From the NCBI RefSeq assembly GCF_037023735.1, contig NZ_CP146069.1, forward strand, positions 1,839,501 to 1,903,500: DNA of 64,000 nt, read 5' to 3'. Below are positions 9,996 to 19,060 of the stretch, piece after piece. Origin of the DNA: Roseovarius sp. S88 (GTDB taxonomy: Bacteria > Pseudomonadota > Alphaproteobacteria > Rhodobacterales > Rhodobacteraceae). Positions within the stretch are counted from its first letter, which is position 1. The number at the start of each line of letters is the position of its first letter. The notes below the pieces were generated by a model. That model was not told the origin of the DNA and did not search any database. It was given only the letters and a program-made list of their open reading frames with translations. The position numbers and the translations under genes were made by a program.

Positions 9996-11300
9996 ATGTC
10001 GTTCCGCTGGCTCAAACCCTATATGCCCCGCAGCCTGTATGGCCGGGCTTTCCTAATCCTGCTCCTGCCGGTGATCACTCTGATGCTTGTGGTGTCTGTG
10101 GTGTTTATCCAGCGTCATTTTGAGGGTGTGACCAATCAGATGACGCGCACCGCCACGCGCGAGGTTCTGGTACTACTTAACAGCGGGGACACGGCAGACG
10201 CGATCGAACAAAGCGGCATTGCCCAGACATTGCAGGTCATGGTCGAGGACGTCCCAATGACGGGCGTGCCAAGCCAGAACGCACGGCGCTGGTATGACTT
10301 TACCGGTGCCTTCGTGATCCGCGAGTTCACACAGCTGTTGCCGATGGTCGAGGCCATTGAGTTGCCGAATGAAAAAGACGTGCATCTGTATTTCAAATCC
10401 GACGCAAATGCGCTGCGTCTGACCTTTGACCGACGCCGGGTGTCGGCGTCGAATCCGCACCAGCTTTTGGTCAATATGGTGGTGTTTTCCATGATTATGA
10501 CGGTGATCGCCTATTTCTACCTGCGCAATCAACTGCGTCCAATTACACGTCTGGCATCAGCGGCAGAGGCGTTTGGTCGGGGGCGGCATATCGACTATCG
10601 CCCGGCAGGCTCGGTAGAGGTGCGCGCGGCGGGCAATGCGTTTCTGGATATGCGCGCGCGCATTGAGCGGCAGATCGAGCAGCGCACGATGATGCTCTCC
10701 GGTGTAAGCCACGATCTACGCACGCCGATCACACGGCTGAAGCTGGCGCTGAGCCTGATGGAAGAGGCAGAACGCGCACCGCTTGAACGCGATGTAGAGG
10801 ACATGGAGCGGTTGATCACGGAATTTCTCGATTTCGCTCAGGGTGCGCGCGAAGGCGAACCGGAACTGGTCGATCCTTTTGCGCTGGTTACAGACGTGGT
10901 CGCCGGGTTCCGGCGGCAAGGCAAAAATGTCAAACTGACTGTCGTGGAAGGGGCCGGCAAAGTCCCGTTGCGGCCTGGCGGTATTCGGCGCGCGGTGGAA
11001 AATCTCATCGGCAACGCAGTGCGGTACGGGAACCGGGCTGAGGTGTCGGTGCAGATCACCGATCGCGCCCTGCGTATCCGGGTTGAGGATGACGGACCAG
11101 GAATTCCAGAGGCGCAGCGCGAAGAGGCGCTCAAGCCCTTTGCGCGGCTCGATGCCGCCCGCAACCAGAACCTTGGAACTGGTGTGGGGCTGGGGCTATC
11201 GATCTCGATGGACACCGCACGAGCGCATGGCGGAACGTTGCGGCTTGGGGAAAGTGACGCTCTGGGCGGGCTGCAAGCGGATATTGTGATCGGGCGGTGA
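9996..11300 (+). CDS. EnvZ-type membrane sensor histidine kinase, no partner regulator nearby
   Basis: Sensor kinase of 434 residues: helix at about 16-38, periplasmic domain of about 110 residues, second helix at about 155-175 followed by HAMP, HisKA with SHDLRTPITRLKLAL (phospho-His near 234), and the ATPase domain with N box NLIGNAVRYG, G1 DDGPGIP and G2 GTGVGLGLS. The arrangement is that of EnvZ. No response regulator gene lies next to it, so its partner must be elsewhere. The signal is unknown. Confidence 0.88.
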   Translation: MSFRWLKPYMPRSLYGRAFLILLLPVITLMLVVSVVFIQRHFEGVTNQMTRTATREVLVLLNSGDTADAIEQSGIAQTLQVMVEDVPMTGVPSQNARRWYDFTGAFVIREFTQLLPMVEAIELPNEKDVHLYFKSDANALRLTFDRRRVSASNPHQLLVNMVVFSMIMTVIAYFYLRNQLRPITRLASAAEAFGRGRHIDYRPAGSVEVRAAGNAFLDMRARIERQIEQRTMMLSGVSHDLRTPITRLKLALSLMEEAERAPLERDVEDMERLITEFLDFAQGAREGEPELVDPFALVTDVVAGFRRQGKNVKLTVVEGAGKVPLRPGGIRRAVENLIGNAVRYGNRAEVSVQITDRALRIRVEDDGPGIPEAQREEALKPFARLDAARNQNLGTGVGLGLSISMDTARAHGGTLRLGESDALGGLQADIVIGR

Positions 11301-11421
11301 ATTGTCGTAAATTCGGATCCAGAAAATGCGTGTTTTCTGTTCCGTTTTTTGTGCAGAAAACGGCACGCCCTAATCGTTTCGCGCTGTACTAGGCGCTATT
11401 TGTGCCGAGCGCCACTCTACA

Positions 11422-11691
11422 TCAAGGCTGCCAAAACCGTTTCTTCTTCGGCTTTTGCGCCTTAAGATGCTTGCGCAGATCCGTGTAGCCACCGATCTTG
11501 ACGCCATCGATGAAAATGAGCGGCGTCGTGGTCACATGATGCTTGTCCTTGAACGCGTTTGTCTCAGCCCGCGTGCGCAGAACGTGTTCCTCAATTTCAA
11601 ACCCGTTGCTGCGCAACAAATCACGCGCTGCCGTGCCATAGCCACAGGTGTAGTTGGGCAGGTCCATCCGGTAGAGCGTGGCTTTGCGCAT
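11422..11691 (-). CDS. Glutaredoxin-family protein with single-Cys CGYG site
   Basis: Thioredoxin-fold protein of 89 residues. The active-site region reads YTCGYGTAARDLL, so only one catalytic Cys is present, unlike the CPYC of dithiol glutaredoxins. TTTPLIFIDGVKIGGYTDL supplies the cis-Pro and glutathione-binding GG motif. I use the ATG at 11689-11691, with AAGGGAG seven bases upstream, rather than the in-frame ATG 30 bp earlier. The tail is Lys-rich (KAQKPKKKRF). Role in redox repair or Fe-S transfer is inferred. Confidence 0.85.
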   Translation of the reverse strand: MRKATLYRMDLPNYTCGYGTAARDLLRSNGFEIEEHVLRTRAETNAFKDKHHVTTTPLIFIDGVKIGGYTDLRKHLKAQKPKKKRFWQP

Positions 11692-11849
11692 GGCGCGACT
11701 CCCTTTAGCATTGAACTGCATAAAAAGCGGAAGAGCCGCTTGCGCAAGGGGACGCGCTTCAATTTGCCGTGTGGCCTAATTGGATGGGGACACGCAGGAG
11801 GAATTAAATCCCACCCTACACAGTCTATCCAAAGCGCTAATCTGAGAGT

Positions 11850-11926
11850 TGGTAGGCCCGGAGGGACTCGAACCCCCAACCAAAGCGTTATGAGCGCTCT
11901 GCTCTAACCAATTGAGCTACAGGCCC
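11850..11926 (-). tRNA. tRNA with CAT anticodon (Met elongator or Ile2)
   Basis: The minus strand gives a complete 77-base cloverleaf starting GGGCCTGTAGCTC, with anticodon loop CTCATAA and a CCA end encoded at 11850-11852. A CAT anticodon may be elongator Met or, after lysidine modification, Ile2. The stem around GCTCATAACGC resembles Ile2, but sequence alone does not settle it. Confidence 0.92.
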
Positions 11927-12034
11927 GACCTGGGATCGTCCTAGGCGGGTGTGCGTGGGGCGTCAAGGCTTTGTGATTGCGCAGGCAGGGATGATGGTCT
12001 AACCGAACATCGCGGGATGAAAACGGAGCGGGCC

Positions 12035-13081
12035 ATGAGCGACGGCAAGAACGGCATAACTTATGCGGATGCGGGTGTGGATATCGACGCAGGCAACGCG
12101 CTTGTTGACCGGATCAAACCTGCGGCGAAGCGTACGACACGCTCCGGCGTGATGGCAGGGCTTGGCGGATTCGGAGCGCTCTTTGATCTCAGGGCAGCGG
12201 GCTATTCCGACCCTATTCTGGTGGCGGCCACCGACGGCGTAGGCACCAAACTTCGCATCGCGATTGATACCGGCAATGTGGATGGCGTGGGCATCGATCT
12301 TGTCGCGATGTGCGTCAATGACCTTGTGTGTCAGGGGGCGGAGCCGCTTTTTTTCCTCGACTACTTCGCCACCGGCAAGCTCGATACCGAGAGTGCGGCG
12401 CGCATCATTGAAGGGATTGCTGAGGGCTGTGTGCGCTCGGGCTGTGCCTTGATTGGCGGTGAGACAGCCGAGATGCCGGGGATGTATCCCGATGGCGATT
12501 TTGATTTGGCGGGCTTTGCCGTAGGTGCGATGGAGCGCGGCGCTGATCTACCCGCTGGCGTGGCTGAGAGCGATGTGCTTCTTGGGTTGGCTTCGGATGG
12601 GGTGCATTCCAATGGATATTCTTTGGTACGCAAGCTGGTGGAGGTGTCGGGCCTTGGCTGGGATGCGACGTGTCCCTGGGATGACGGCACATTGGGCGCA
12701 GCGCTTCTGACGCCAACGCGGCTTTATGTGAAACAGGCGCTGGCAGCGGTGAGGGCAGGGGGCGTGCATGCTCTGGCGCATATCACCGGGGGCGGACTGA
12801 CCGAGAATATCCCGCGGGTTCTGCCGGACGGCATGATGGCGCAAATTGATCTTGGGTCTTATGAATTGCCTCCTGTTTTCAAATGGCTCCAAGCCACTGG
12901 CGGCATGGCCGAGGCAGAAATGCTCAAAACTTTTAACTGCGGCATTGGCATGGTTCTGGCCGTGGCCGAGGGTCAGGCCGAGGCATTGGTCGCGCGTCTT
13001 GAAGGTGAAGGTGAGACCGTTGTTCGTTTGGGCCATGTGACCGCAGGGCAGGGCGTGTCTTACACTGGAACGCTGTCTTGA
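12035..13081 (+). CDS. purM: Phosphoribosylformylglycinamidine cyclo-ligase
   Basis: Makes aminoimidazole ribotide from FGAM with ATP, the fifth step of purine synthesis. The 348-residue product begins [17 protein letters not shown], as in the family, and shows [23 protein letters not shown] and [13 protein letters not shown]. The ATG at 12035 has GGAG six bases upstream. Its stop codon overlaps the TTG start of purN, so the pair is co-translated. Confidence 0.97.
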   Translation: MSDGKNGITYADAGVDIDAGNALVDRIKPAAKRTTRSGVMAGLGGFGALFDLRAAGYSDPILVAATDGVGTKLRIAIDTGNVDGVGIDLVAMCVNDLVCQGAEPLFFLDYFATGKLDTESAARIIEGIAEGCVRSGCALIGGETAEMPGMYPDGDFDLAGFAVGAMERGADLPAGVAESDVLLGLASDGVHSNGYSLVRKLVEVSGLGWDATCPWDDGTLGAALLTPTRLYVKQALAAVRAGGVHALAHITGGGLTENIPRVLPDGMMAQIDLGSYELPPVFKWLQATGGMAEAEMLKTFNCGIGMVLAVAEGQAEALVARLEGEGETVVRLGHVTAGQGVSYTGTLS

Positions 13082-13671
13082 CCAAACGTGTGGCGATCCT
13101 GTTTTCCGGCGGTGGCTCCAACATGGTTGCGCTGATTGAAAGCATGGTGGGGGATCACCCCGCTAGACCTGTGGTAGCAGTGTCCAACAATGCAGAAGCT
13201 GGGGGATTGACCAAGGCGCAGACACTCGGTGTGGCCACAGATGTGGTGGACCACCGTCCCTTCAAGGGCGACCGGGATGCCTTTGAGGCCGTACTCAACG
13301 AAACGCTGGCTGCACATGCGCCGGACATTATTTGCTTTGCTGGCTTCATGCGGATCTTCACCGAACGTTTCATTTCCCGCTGGGCAGGGCAGATGATCAA
13401 CATTCACCCTTCGCTCTTACCCAAATACAAAGGGCTCAACACCCATGCGCGCGCTTTGGAGGCCGGAGAGACCCAAGCCGGGTGCAGCGTGCATGAAGTG
13501 CGTCTGCAGCTTGATGACGGACCGCTGTTGGGGCAGGCGCGGGTGCCGGTTCTTTCGGGAGACACGCCCGACAAATTGGCCGCGCGTGTGCTGGAGCAAG
13601 AGCATATTCTGTACCCTGCCGTATTGAAACGTTTCGCGGAAGGTGACAAGACACCTGTGCTTTTGCCATGA
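13078..13671 (+). CDS. purN: Phosphoribosylglycinamide formyltransferase, TTG start
   Basis: Transfers a formyl group from 10-formyl-THF to GAR in purine synthesis. It has 197 residues, with [10 protein letters not shown] at the start, the catalytic Asn-His region [14 protein letters not shown] and the Asp in [13 protein letters not shown]. The start codon is TTG within the TTGA that also ends purM; no ATG fits the conserved N-terminus. The start therefore depends on reinitiation after purM. Confidence 0.96.
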   Translation: MTKRVAILFSGGGSNMVALIESMVGDHPARPVVAVSNNAEAGGLTKAQTLGVATDVVDHRPFKGDRDAFEAVLNETLAAHAPDIICFAGFMRIFTERFISRWAGQMINIHPSLLPKYKGLNTHARALEAGETQAGCSVHEVRLQLDDGPLLGQARVPVLSGDTPDKLAARVLEQEHILYPAVLKRFAEGDKTPVLLP

Positions 13672-13761
13672 AATCCGGCGTTTTCATTTTGGCGTGCCTG
13701 CCCTATACCGGATTAAGGCACCGGGCCTGATAAAACCAACAAGAGACAAGACCCGCTGAAT

Positions 13762-14922
13762 ATGAAGACAATCACCACCACCGATGAGCTGTCCGAATTT
13801 TGCAAACGCGCTCAGGATGTGGATTACGTGACAGTCGACACTGAATTCCTTCGCGAGCGAAGTTATTATTCCAAACTGTGCCTCATCCAACTGGCCTTGC
13901 CAGGGCGCAATGATGACGATGCTGTACTGGTTGATCCCATTGAGGGCGCCTCCATGTCGTTGGAGCCATTATATGATCTTTTTCGCGCACCCAGCGTGGT
14001 CAAGGTCTTCCATGCCGCTCGGCAGGACCTGGAAATTTTTCATGTTGATGGCGGGCTGATCCCGGCGCCTCTCTTTGACACGCAGGTAGCGGCGATGGTT
14101 TGTGGGTTTGGCGAACAAGTGGGTTACGAGACGCTGGTGCGTCGCATCCCCAAACAATCGCTGGACAAAACCTCACGTTTTACCGACTGGTCGCGGCGTC
14201 CACTGACCAATGCGCAAAAGAAATATGCGCTCGCGGATGTCACTCATCTGCGGCAGATTTATGAGCACCTGTCCGCAAAACTGTCCGAGACGGGACGTGA
14301 CAAATGGGTGGCCGAAGAGATGGAGGTTCTGAAAAACCCCGAAACCTATATCACCCGACCGGAAGAGGCCTGGCTTCGGGTCAAAACGCGCAATGTGTCG
14401 GGAAAGTTTCTGGCCATCGTGCGCGAATTGGCGCGGTTCCGCGAAGAATATGCGCAGGCGCGCAATGTGCCGCGCAATCGGGTGTTCAAGGATGATGCAC
14501 TTGTCGAGCTGGCCTCGACCAAGCCGGGCTCCCACAAGGATCTGTCGCGGGCGCGCTTGTTGCTGCGCGAAGCCCGGCGGGGCGACATCGCCGATGGTAT
14601 TCTCAAGGCCGTTGCCGCCGGTGTGGCCTGTGCCGACAAAGATCTGCCGAAACCTGACCGGACAAGAGATAAGCTTCAGGTGAATCCGGCGCTTGCCGAC
14701 CTGTTGCGTGTTCTGCTCAAGGCCAAGACCGAGGAATATGGCGTGGCCTCAAAACTGATCGCGACGGCCGCTGAACTCGATGCGATTTCGGCAGGTGAGC
14801 GTGACGTGCCCGCATTGGGTGGGTGGCGCCATGATGTGTTTGGTGAAGATGCACTGCGCCTGTGCAATGGTGACGTGGCGTTGGCCGCGAAAAACGGCAC
14901 AATACGAACGGTCGACCTTTAA
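13762..14922 (+). CDS. rnd: Ribonuclease D
   Basis: 3'-5' exoribonuclease acting on tRNA and other small RNA 3' ends. The 386 residues hold the DEDD exonuclease motifs (VDTEFLRERSYY, HAARQDLEIF, YALADVTHLRQIYEHL) followed by an HRDC domain around 205-290. Length agrees with RNase D. It starts 90 bp after purN and is probably transcribed separately. Confidence 0.95.
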   Translation: MKTITTTDELSEFCKRAQDVDYVTVDTEFLRERSYYSKLCLIQLALPGRNDDDAVLVDPIEGASMSLEPLYDLFRAPSVVKVFHAARQDLEIFHVDGGLIPAPLFDTQVAAMVCGFGEQVGYETLVRRIPKQSLDKTSRFTDWSRRPLTNAQKKYALADVTHLRQIYEHLSAKLSETGRDKWVAEEMEVLKNPETYITRPEEAWLRVKTRNVSGKFLAIVRELARFREEYAQARNVPRNRVFKDDALVELASTKPGSHKDLSRARLLLREARRGDIADGILKAVAAGVACADKDLPKPDRTRDKLQVNPALADLLRVLLKAKTEEYGVASKLIATAAELDAISAGERDVPALGGWRHDVFGEDALRLCNGDVALAAKNGTIRTVDL

Positions 14923-14985
14923 GATTTTAGCTCAGCCTTGAAGCGAGTCGGTATCATCTGTGATCCAAGTTTGTCGCAAAACGCT

Positions 14986-15573
14986 TCAGCGCCGCGTTGA
15001 GCGGATGTTGCGTTCTGCTGTCACGCGGATCTCGCTGACCTCTTCCAACAGGTCATTGCTGACGAAAACGCCAGCTTTGACAGAACGCGTGCGCTTTGTG
15101 CCGACAGGCGTTTGTGTCGGTTGAACCGCATTCAGTGTGTATTCCAAAACGCCGTCCACCGGACCATCCAGATTAACCCGCAAAAGACGCACGTCAAACG
15201 CACCTTCGCGATTTGGCAGCCCCGTGACATGCACAATCGCACCCGTGGGCGTGCGCTCCACCACCAGGTCGGTTACTTCGTCGACAAGCGTGCCTTCGTA
15301 TTGCACTTCCTTGTTCCGGCGGAAAAGACCTGTGCGCTGAATGGTGGTCACGTTGCGACGAACAAGTTGATTGCCGCCTTCCTTGTCGATCAGCGGGTTG
15401 CCAGTTTGACGATCATCCGGCGCAATCGTGCCAGATGATTGCGTGCGCGTCTCGACCGCCGTGGATCTGCTTTTGCCAAACCAATTTGATGGGTTGACCC
15501 GTGACTCGCGCCACGCGCTGCAACTGGTCAGAACCAGAGTGCCAATTAAGAGAACCGAAACTACGCCCCGCAT
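14986..15573 (-). CDS. Predicted lipoprotein of unknown function
   Basis: The 195-residue product starts MRGVVSVLLIGTLVLTSC, a signal peptide with lipobox LTSC. The mature part has a linker rich in Arg, Ser and Asn, then a compact domain that may be beta-rich (VTDLVVERTPTGAIVHVTGL). The in-frame region upstream of 15573 has no signal-peptide character, so I exclude it. It converges with rnd and is divergent from sufE. I do not recognise the family. Confidence 0.75.
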   Translation of the reverse strand: MRGVVSVLLIGTLVLTSCSAWRESRVNPSNWFGKSRSTAVETRTQSSGTIAPDDRQTGNPLIDKEGGNQLVRRNVTTIQRTGLFRRNKEVQYEGTLVDEVTDLVVERTPTGAIVHVTGLPNREGAFDVRLLRVNLDGPVDGVLEYTLNAVQPTQTPVGTKRTRSVKAGVFVSNDLLEEVSEIRVTAERNIRSTRR

Positions 15574-15747
15574 ATCCACCGCCTTTATCCACTTGATACC
15601 CGAGTACCTGATCCGCCGCGGCTTGAAAAGATGCAAGCGCGCGAAGTTTGTTCCACAGCGCGTGTACAGACTGTTGGAATTGGCTCTGGACGCCGCGGCG
15701 TGCTGCACCTACCTGTGTCTTCGCATCTAAGAAAAGGATCTCAGGGC

Positions 15748-16158
15748 GTGGCCAGCGGAGCGTTTGAAGCGATTGTCGAAGATTTCGAATTCCTCGAAGA
15801 GTGGGAAGACCGGTATCGGTACGTGATCGAGCAGGGCAAGGCGATGGACCCATTGGAAGACGCGCTCAAGGTTCCAGCCACCAAGGTGGATGGCTGTGCC
15901 AGCCAGGTCTGGCTGCATCCGCACATCTCGGATGGTGTTTTCCGCTTTGATGGTGACAGTGACGCGATGATCGTGCGTGGTCTGATAGCCGTGCTGCGTG
16001 CGCTCTACAACGATATGGCGATCCAGGATGTGCCATGTGTTGACGCCCCGGCTGAGCTGGCCCGGCTGGGACTGAATGATCATTTGTCAGCGCAACGCTC
16101 TAACGGATTGAGAGCCATGATAGAACGTATCAGGACTGTGGCGTCTGAGGCCGTTTAG
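15748..16158 (+). CDS. sufE: SufE, cysteine desulfurase sulfur acceptor, GTG start
   Basis: Takes persulfide sulfur from SufS for Fe-S cluster assembly. The 136 residues contain the acceptor Cys in KVDGCASQVWL and the family regions DRYRYVIEQGK and GLNDHLSAQRSNGLRAM. The likely start is GTG at 15748, with AAGGA nine bases upstream; the in-frame region before it does not look coding. No other suf genes are close. The double-palindrome repeat begins at its stop codon. Confidence 0.93.
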   Translation: MASGAFEAIVEDFEFLEEWEDRYRYVIEQGKAMDPLEDALKVPATKVDGCASQVWLHPHISDGVFRFDGDSDAMIVRGLIAVLRALYNDMAIQDVPCVDAPAELARLGLNDHLSAQRSNGLRAMIERIRTVASEAV

Positions 16159-16208
16159 GTAAAAGCTTTTAGAAAGCTTTTCCCGAGTCTTTTCTGAAAA
16201 GACTTGGG
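16158..16208. repeat. 51-bp overlapping double-palindrome element, copy A
   Basis: Two 27-base palindromes share three central C residues (16182-16184). The first pairs AAAAGCTTT with AAAGCTTTT; the second pairs CCCGAGTCTTTTC with GAAAAGACTTGGG with one G.U pair. The same 51-base geometry, with different stem sequence, recurs at 38839-38889. Here it starts at the sufE stop and is followed by a third hairpin (16209-16226, CGAGGGG/CCCCTCG) and CCGGGATATTT. Probably transcript-end RNA structure. Confidence 0.7.
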
Positions 16209-16259
16209 CGAGGGGCCAGCCCCTCGTACTCCCCGGGATATTTCGGGCAAAAAGAAAGG

Positions 16260-16895
16260 TTACGCCTGTGCTTTGAGAGCCGTGGCCAGATCGCCGTAAC
16301 CGGTGAAGCGGTATTCATACGCCAGTCCCAAACGCTCGGCACATTCTTCGGCCTTGGCACGCAGGGCAGGGTCCTCAATTTGGGCTTGATAGACGAGCTT
16401 GGTGTAGTTGCCAAAGAGCATATCGCGCAGTTCGGGATGGCGGTCGAGGCCCATGGGTTTCCACACGAAGGCGTCGAATTGCTTGACCAAAAAATCAGTG
16501 AGGTAGAACACAGTGATCTCGTCGCGCCCTGCAAAGGCCTCGTTGCCTTCGAAGAACGAATAGCAATGCGGGCCCTCGATCATCTCAACGCCTAGCTCAT
16601 CGCATTTTGCCTGCAAAAGACCACCTGTGCCGCAATCGGCGTACACCACGAAAATGCTCGCATAAGCATCGCGGTGCTTGCGCACCATGTCTTCCACTGC
16701 ATCGGTGATTTTGTCAGGGTAAAGGTGATATTTGGCTGGCAGACACTGCAACACCATGTGATCCCAGCCATTTGCAGATTTGAGTGCCAGAATTTCGCGC
16801 GCCAGCGCGCCACAGGCAATAAGTAGTATTTGTCCACTGCCCGGTTCGGCAAAGCCGCTTTCGGTCAATGTCGCATCGCTTGGCAGTTGGGTCAT
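16260..16895 (-). CDS. DUF1638 protein encoded beside the corrinoid methyltransferase module
   Basis: Protein of 211 residues with the DUF1638 pattern: IACGALAREILAL, then LPAKYHLYPDKI, and VVYADCGTGG, with Cys at several conserved places. No signal peptide or membrane segment. It lies 73 bp after the corrinoid protein gene on the same strand, with a strong hairpin in the gap. Its biochemical role is not known; the position suggests support of corrinoid methyl transfer. The ATG at 16893-16895 has only a weak ribosome site. Confidence 0.82.
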   Translation of the reverse strand: MTQLPSDATLTESGFAEPGSGQILLIACGALAREILALKSANGWDHMVLQCLPAKYHLYPDKITDAVEDMVRKHRDAYASIFVVYADCGTGGLLQAKCDELGVEMIEGPHCYSFFEGNEAFAGRDEITVFYLTDFLVKQFDAFVWKPMGLDRHPELRDMLFGNYTKLVYQAQIEDPALRAKAEECAERLGLAYEYRFTGYGDLATALKAQA

Positions 16896-16915
16896 GGCGG
16901 TGTCTTTCAAACAAG

Positions 16916-16943
16916 AACGGCCCGGTGATGTGCCCGGGCCGTT
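16916..16943 (-). terminator. GC-rich hairpin between corrinoid and DUF1638 genes
   Basis: AACGGCCCGG and CCGGGCCGTT form a perfect 10-bp stem with an 8-base loop. On the minus strand it is followed by CTTGTTTG, a poor U-tract, so it may act as a partial terminator that lowers DUF1638 expression or as a 3'-end stabiliser for the corrinoid gene. Confidence 0.55.
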
Positions 16944-16968
16944 TCGCAGATTAATCCAAAGATCGCGA

Positions 16969-17673
16969 TTAGCCTGTCGCACCTTGATTGTGTTTGCGGC
17001 CGACCAGTTCCTTGGCGGTTTCCACCGCAACGGCGGCATCGCGGCAATAGGCGTCTGCGCCGATAGCTTTGCCGAATTCCTCGTTCAACGGTGCGCCGCC
17101 CACTAGTACGATATAGTCATCGCGGATGCCCTGTTCCACCATCGTGTCGATGACCACTTTCATATAGGGCATCGTCGTGGTCAAAAGCGCCGACATGCCA
17201 AGGATGTCGGGTTGTTCGTTTTCGATGGCTTCAAGGTAGTTCTCAACCGGGTTGTTGATGCCCAGGTCGACAACTTCAAATCCGGCACCTTCCATCATCA
17301 TGCCGACAAGGTTCTTGCCGATGTCATGGATGTCGCCCTTGACCGTACCGATGACCATCTTGCCCACGCGCGGTGCGCCAGTTTCGGCCAGAAGCGGCTT
17401 GAGGATGGCCATGCCGCCCTTCATTGCATTCGCCGCAAGTAGCACTTCGGGTACAAACAATATGCCGTCGCGGAAGTCTTTCCCAACAATTGTCATGCCG
17501 CCCACAAGCGCCTCGGTCAGGACCCTGTAAGGTTCCCACTTACGTTCCAGCAGGATATTCACACCCTCTTCAATTTCTTCCTTCAGACCGTCATAGAGGT
17601 CATCCCACATCTGTTGGACAAGTTCCTCGTCGTCGAGTTCGCTGAGGATGATGTCGTCTTCTTCGTCGGACAT
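16969..17673 (-). CDS. Corrinoid (B12-binding) protein, cobalamin module of split methionine synthase
   Basis: Methyl carrier of 234 residues: helical cap domain at about 30-100 and Rossmann B12-binding domain from about 105, with the lower-ligand motif GDIHDIGK, then GINNPVENYLEA and LVGGAPLNEEFGK. Similar proteins (MtbC/MetH2 type) serve corrinoid methyltransferases. The first 26 residues are very acidic (MSDEEDDIILSELDDEELV). The homocysteine enzyme gene is 2.2 kb away and the methyl-THF enzyme gene 41 kb away, matching the three-part methionine synthase known in Phaeobacter. Confidence 0.9.
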   Translation of the reverse strand: MSDEEDDIILSELDDEELVQQMWDDLYDGLKEEIEEGVNILLERKWEPYRVLTEALVGGMTIVGKDFRDGILFVPEVLLAANAMKGGMAILKPLLAETGAPRVGKMVIGTVKGDIHDIGKNLVGMMMEGAGFEVVDLGINNPVENYLEAIENEQPDILGMSALLTTTMPYMKVVIDTMVEQGIRDDYIVLVGGAPLNEEFGKAIGADAYCRDAAVAVETAKELVGRKHNQGATG

Positions 17674-17883
17674 TGGCTTTATCCTTGGGGCTCGGGCGCA
17701 AACGTGCGCGCGTGTATACTGGTTGAGCTTTCACCGAAAGTTCCGAAATTCACTGTTCGAATTACGACATAGGCGGCGCTTTCCCCGACTTCTAGCGCAG
17801 ATTTGCGTGGTCATGGTGTGAAAACTTTCGAAGGGATATATGAGTTTATTGCATATGTTCTATTTTTGTTCCAAAATCGTGTG

Positions 17884-18975
17884 ATGCAGAACAAACCCCT
17901 CTCAATTAATCCGGCTTTACGCCGCGCGGGGCGTGGGGCGGTGAGCAATGATGCCGGTCGATTTGAAGCACAGGAACGCGCATTTGAAGCGGATGGCTGG
18001 GACATTGAAGAAGAGTCGCGCCCTTTGCGCACAGAGGTCAGTCTGGAACGTCCGCGCAAGGTGATCACATACAACCGTTCCCCGGATTTGCCCTTTGACC
18101 GGTCGATCAACCCGTATCGAGGATGTGAGCATGGATGTATCTATTGCTTTGCGCGGCCCACGCATGCCTGGTTAGGCCTATCCGCGGGGCTTGATTTTGA
18201 AACCCGGTTGGTGGCTCGGCCCGAGGCGCCACTGGTTTTGGCCAAGGAGCTCAGAAAAAAGTCGTATCAGGTCGCGCCAATCGCCATCGGGACAAACACG
18301 GATCCTTATCAGCCCATTGAAAAGACGCATGAAATCATGCGTTCCTGCCTTCAGGTTTTGTCTGAATTCAATCACCCGGTTGCCATCGTCACAAAGGGCT
18401 GCCTGATTGAACACGACATCGACATCCTGTCGGACATGGCCACGCGCGGGTTGGTCAAGGTGGGGATCACTGTGACCACGCTGGATGCGGATATGTCGCG
18501 CAAACTGGAGCCGCGCGCACCTGCGCCGAAGCGGCGATTGAGGATGATCTCACGATTGGCCGAGGCCGGTGTTCCTGTGCGGATTATGACCTCACCGATC
18601 ATTCCCGGACTGACCTGTCACGAGATTGAACCTTTGCTGACCGCCGGTGCCAAAGCAGGGGCACAAACCGCCACATGGGTGATGCTGCGCCTGCCGTTAG
18701 AGGTCTCACCACTGTTCCAGGAATGGTTGGCAGAACATGTGCCGGATCGCGCACAGCGCATTATGGGGTTGGTGCGCGAGATGCATGGTGGGCGCGACTA
18801 CGCGTCCGATTGGGGGCGGCGGATGCGCGGGCAGGGTGCGTATGCCAAATTGATTGCGCAGAGGTTTCGTGTGGCCACCGCGCGGTTGGGACTAAATGGT
18901 GAGTTGCCAGTTTTGCGGTGCGATCTCTTCAAGCCGCCGCCGGTGCCCGGAGACCAGCTTTCACTTTTTGAATGA
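17884..18975 (+). CDS. Radical SAM protein of the SPL/PA0069 family
   Basis: Protein of 363 residues with a radical-SAM cluster motif CEHGCIYC near residue 85, preceded by NPYRGC, and the downstream GTNTDPYQPIE. These are features of the PA0069 family, distantly related to spore photoproduct lyase; the substrate is unknown. I choose the ATG at 17884 rather than the upstream codons, whose translation is hydrophobic and unlike the family. It is divergent from the corrinoid gene. Confidence 0.88.
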   Translation: MQNKPLSINPALRRAGRGAVSNDAGRFEAQERAFEADGWDIEEESRPLRTEVSLERPRKVITYNRSPDLPFDRSINPYRGCEHGCIYCFARPTHAWLGLSAGLDFETRLVARPEAPLVLAKELRKKSYQVAPIAIGTNTDPYQPIEKTHEIMRSCLQVLSEFNHPVAIVTKGCLIEHDIDILSDMATRGLVKVGITVTTLDADMSRKLEPRAPAPKRRLRMISRLAEAGVPVRIMTSPIIPGLTCHEIEPLLTAGAKAGAQTATWVMLRLPLEVSPLFQEWLAEHVPDRAQRIMGLVREMHGGRDYASDWGRRMRGQGAYAKLIAQRFRVATARLGLNGELPVLRCDLFKPPPVPGDQLSLFE

Positions 18976-19007
18976 GCCTTTTGAGCAAAGCCAAAGCATT
19001 TACACAG

Positions 19008-19042
19008 AAAAAATGGCCCAAAGCCGACTGGCCGGGCCATTT
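19008..19042 (-). terminator. Terminator after the VPLPA-CTERM gene
   Basis: AAATGGCCC and GGGCCATTT form a 9-bp stem enclosing a small inner hairpin. On the minus strand it is followed by a run of six T. It lies between two converging genes and may stop transcription from both sides, though the U-tract favours the minus direction. Confidence 0.8.
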
Positions 19043-19060
19043 CCGGTCTATTTGTTGTTC

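Noticed and set aside
11320..11365. Terminator after the sensor kinase
   Set aside because: Two AT-rich alternative hairpins overlap, but neither has a GC stem with a proper T run.
17674..17802. SAM-II or SAM/SAH riboswitch before the corrinoid gene
   Set aside because: The required conserved pseudoknot sequence is not present.
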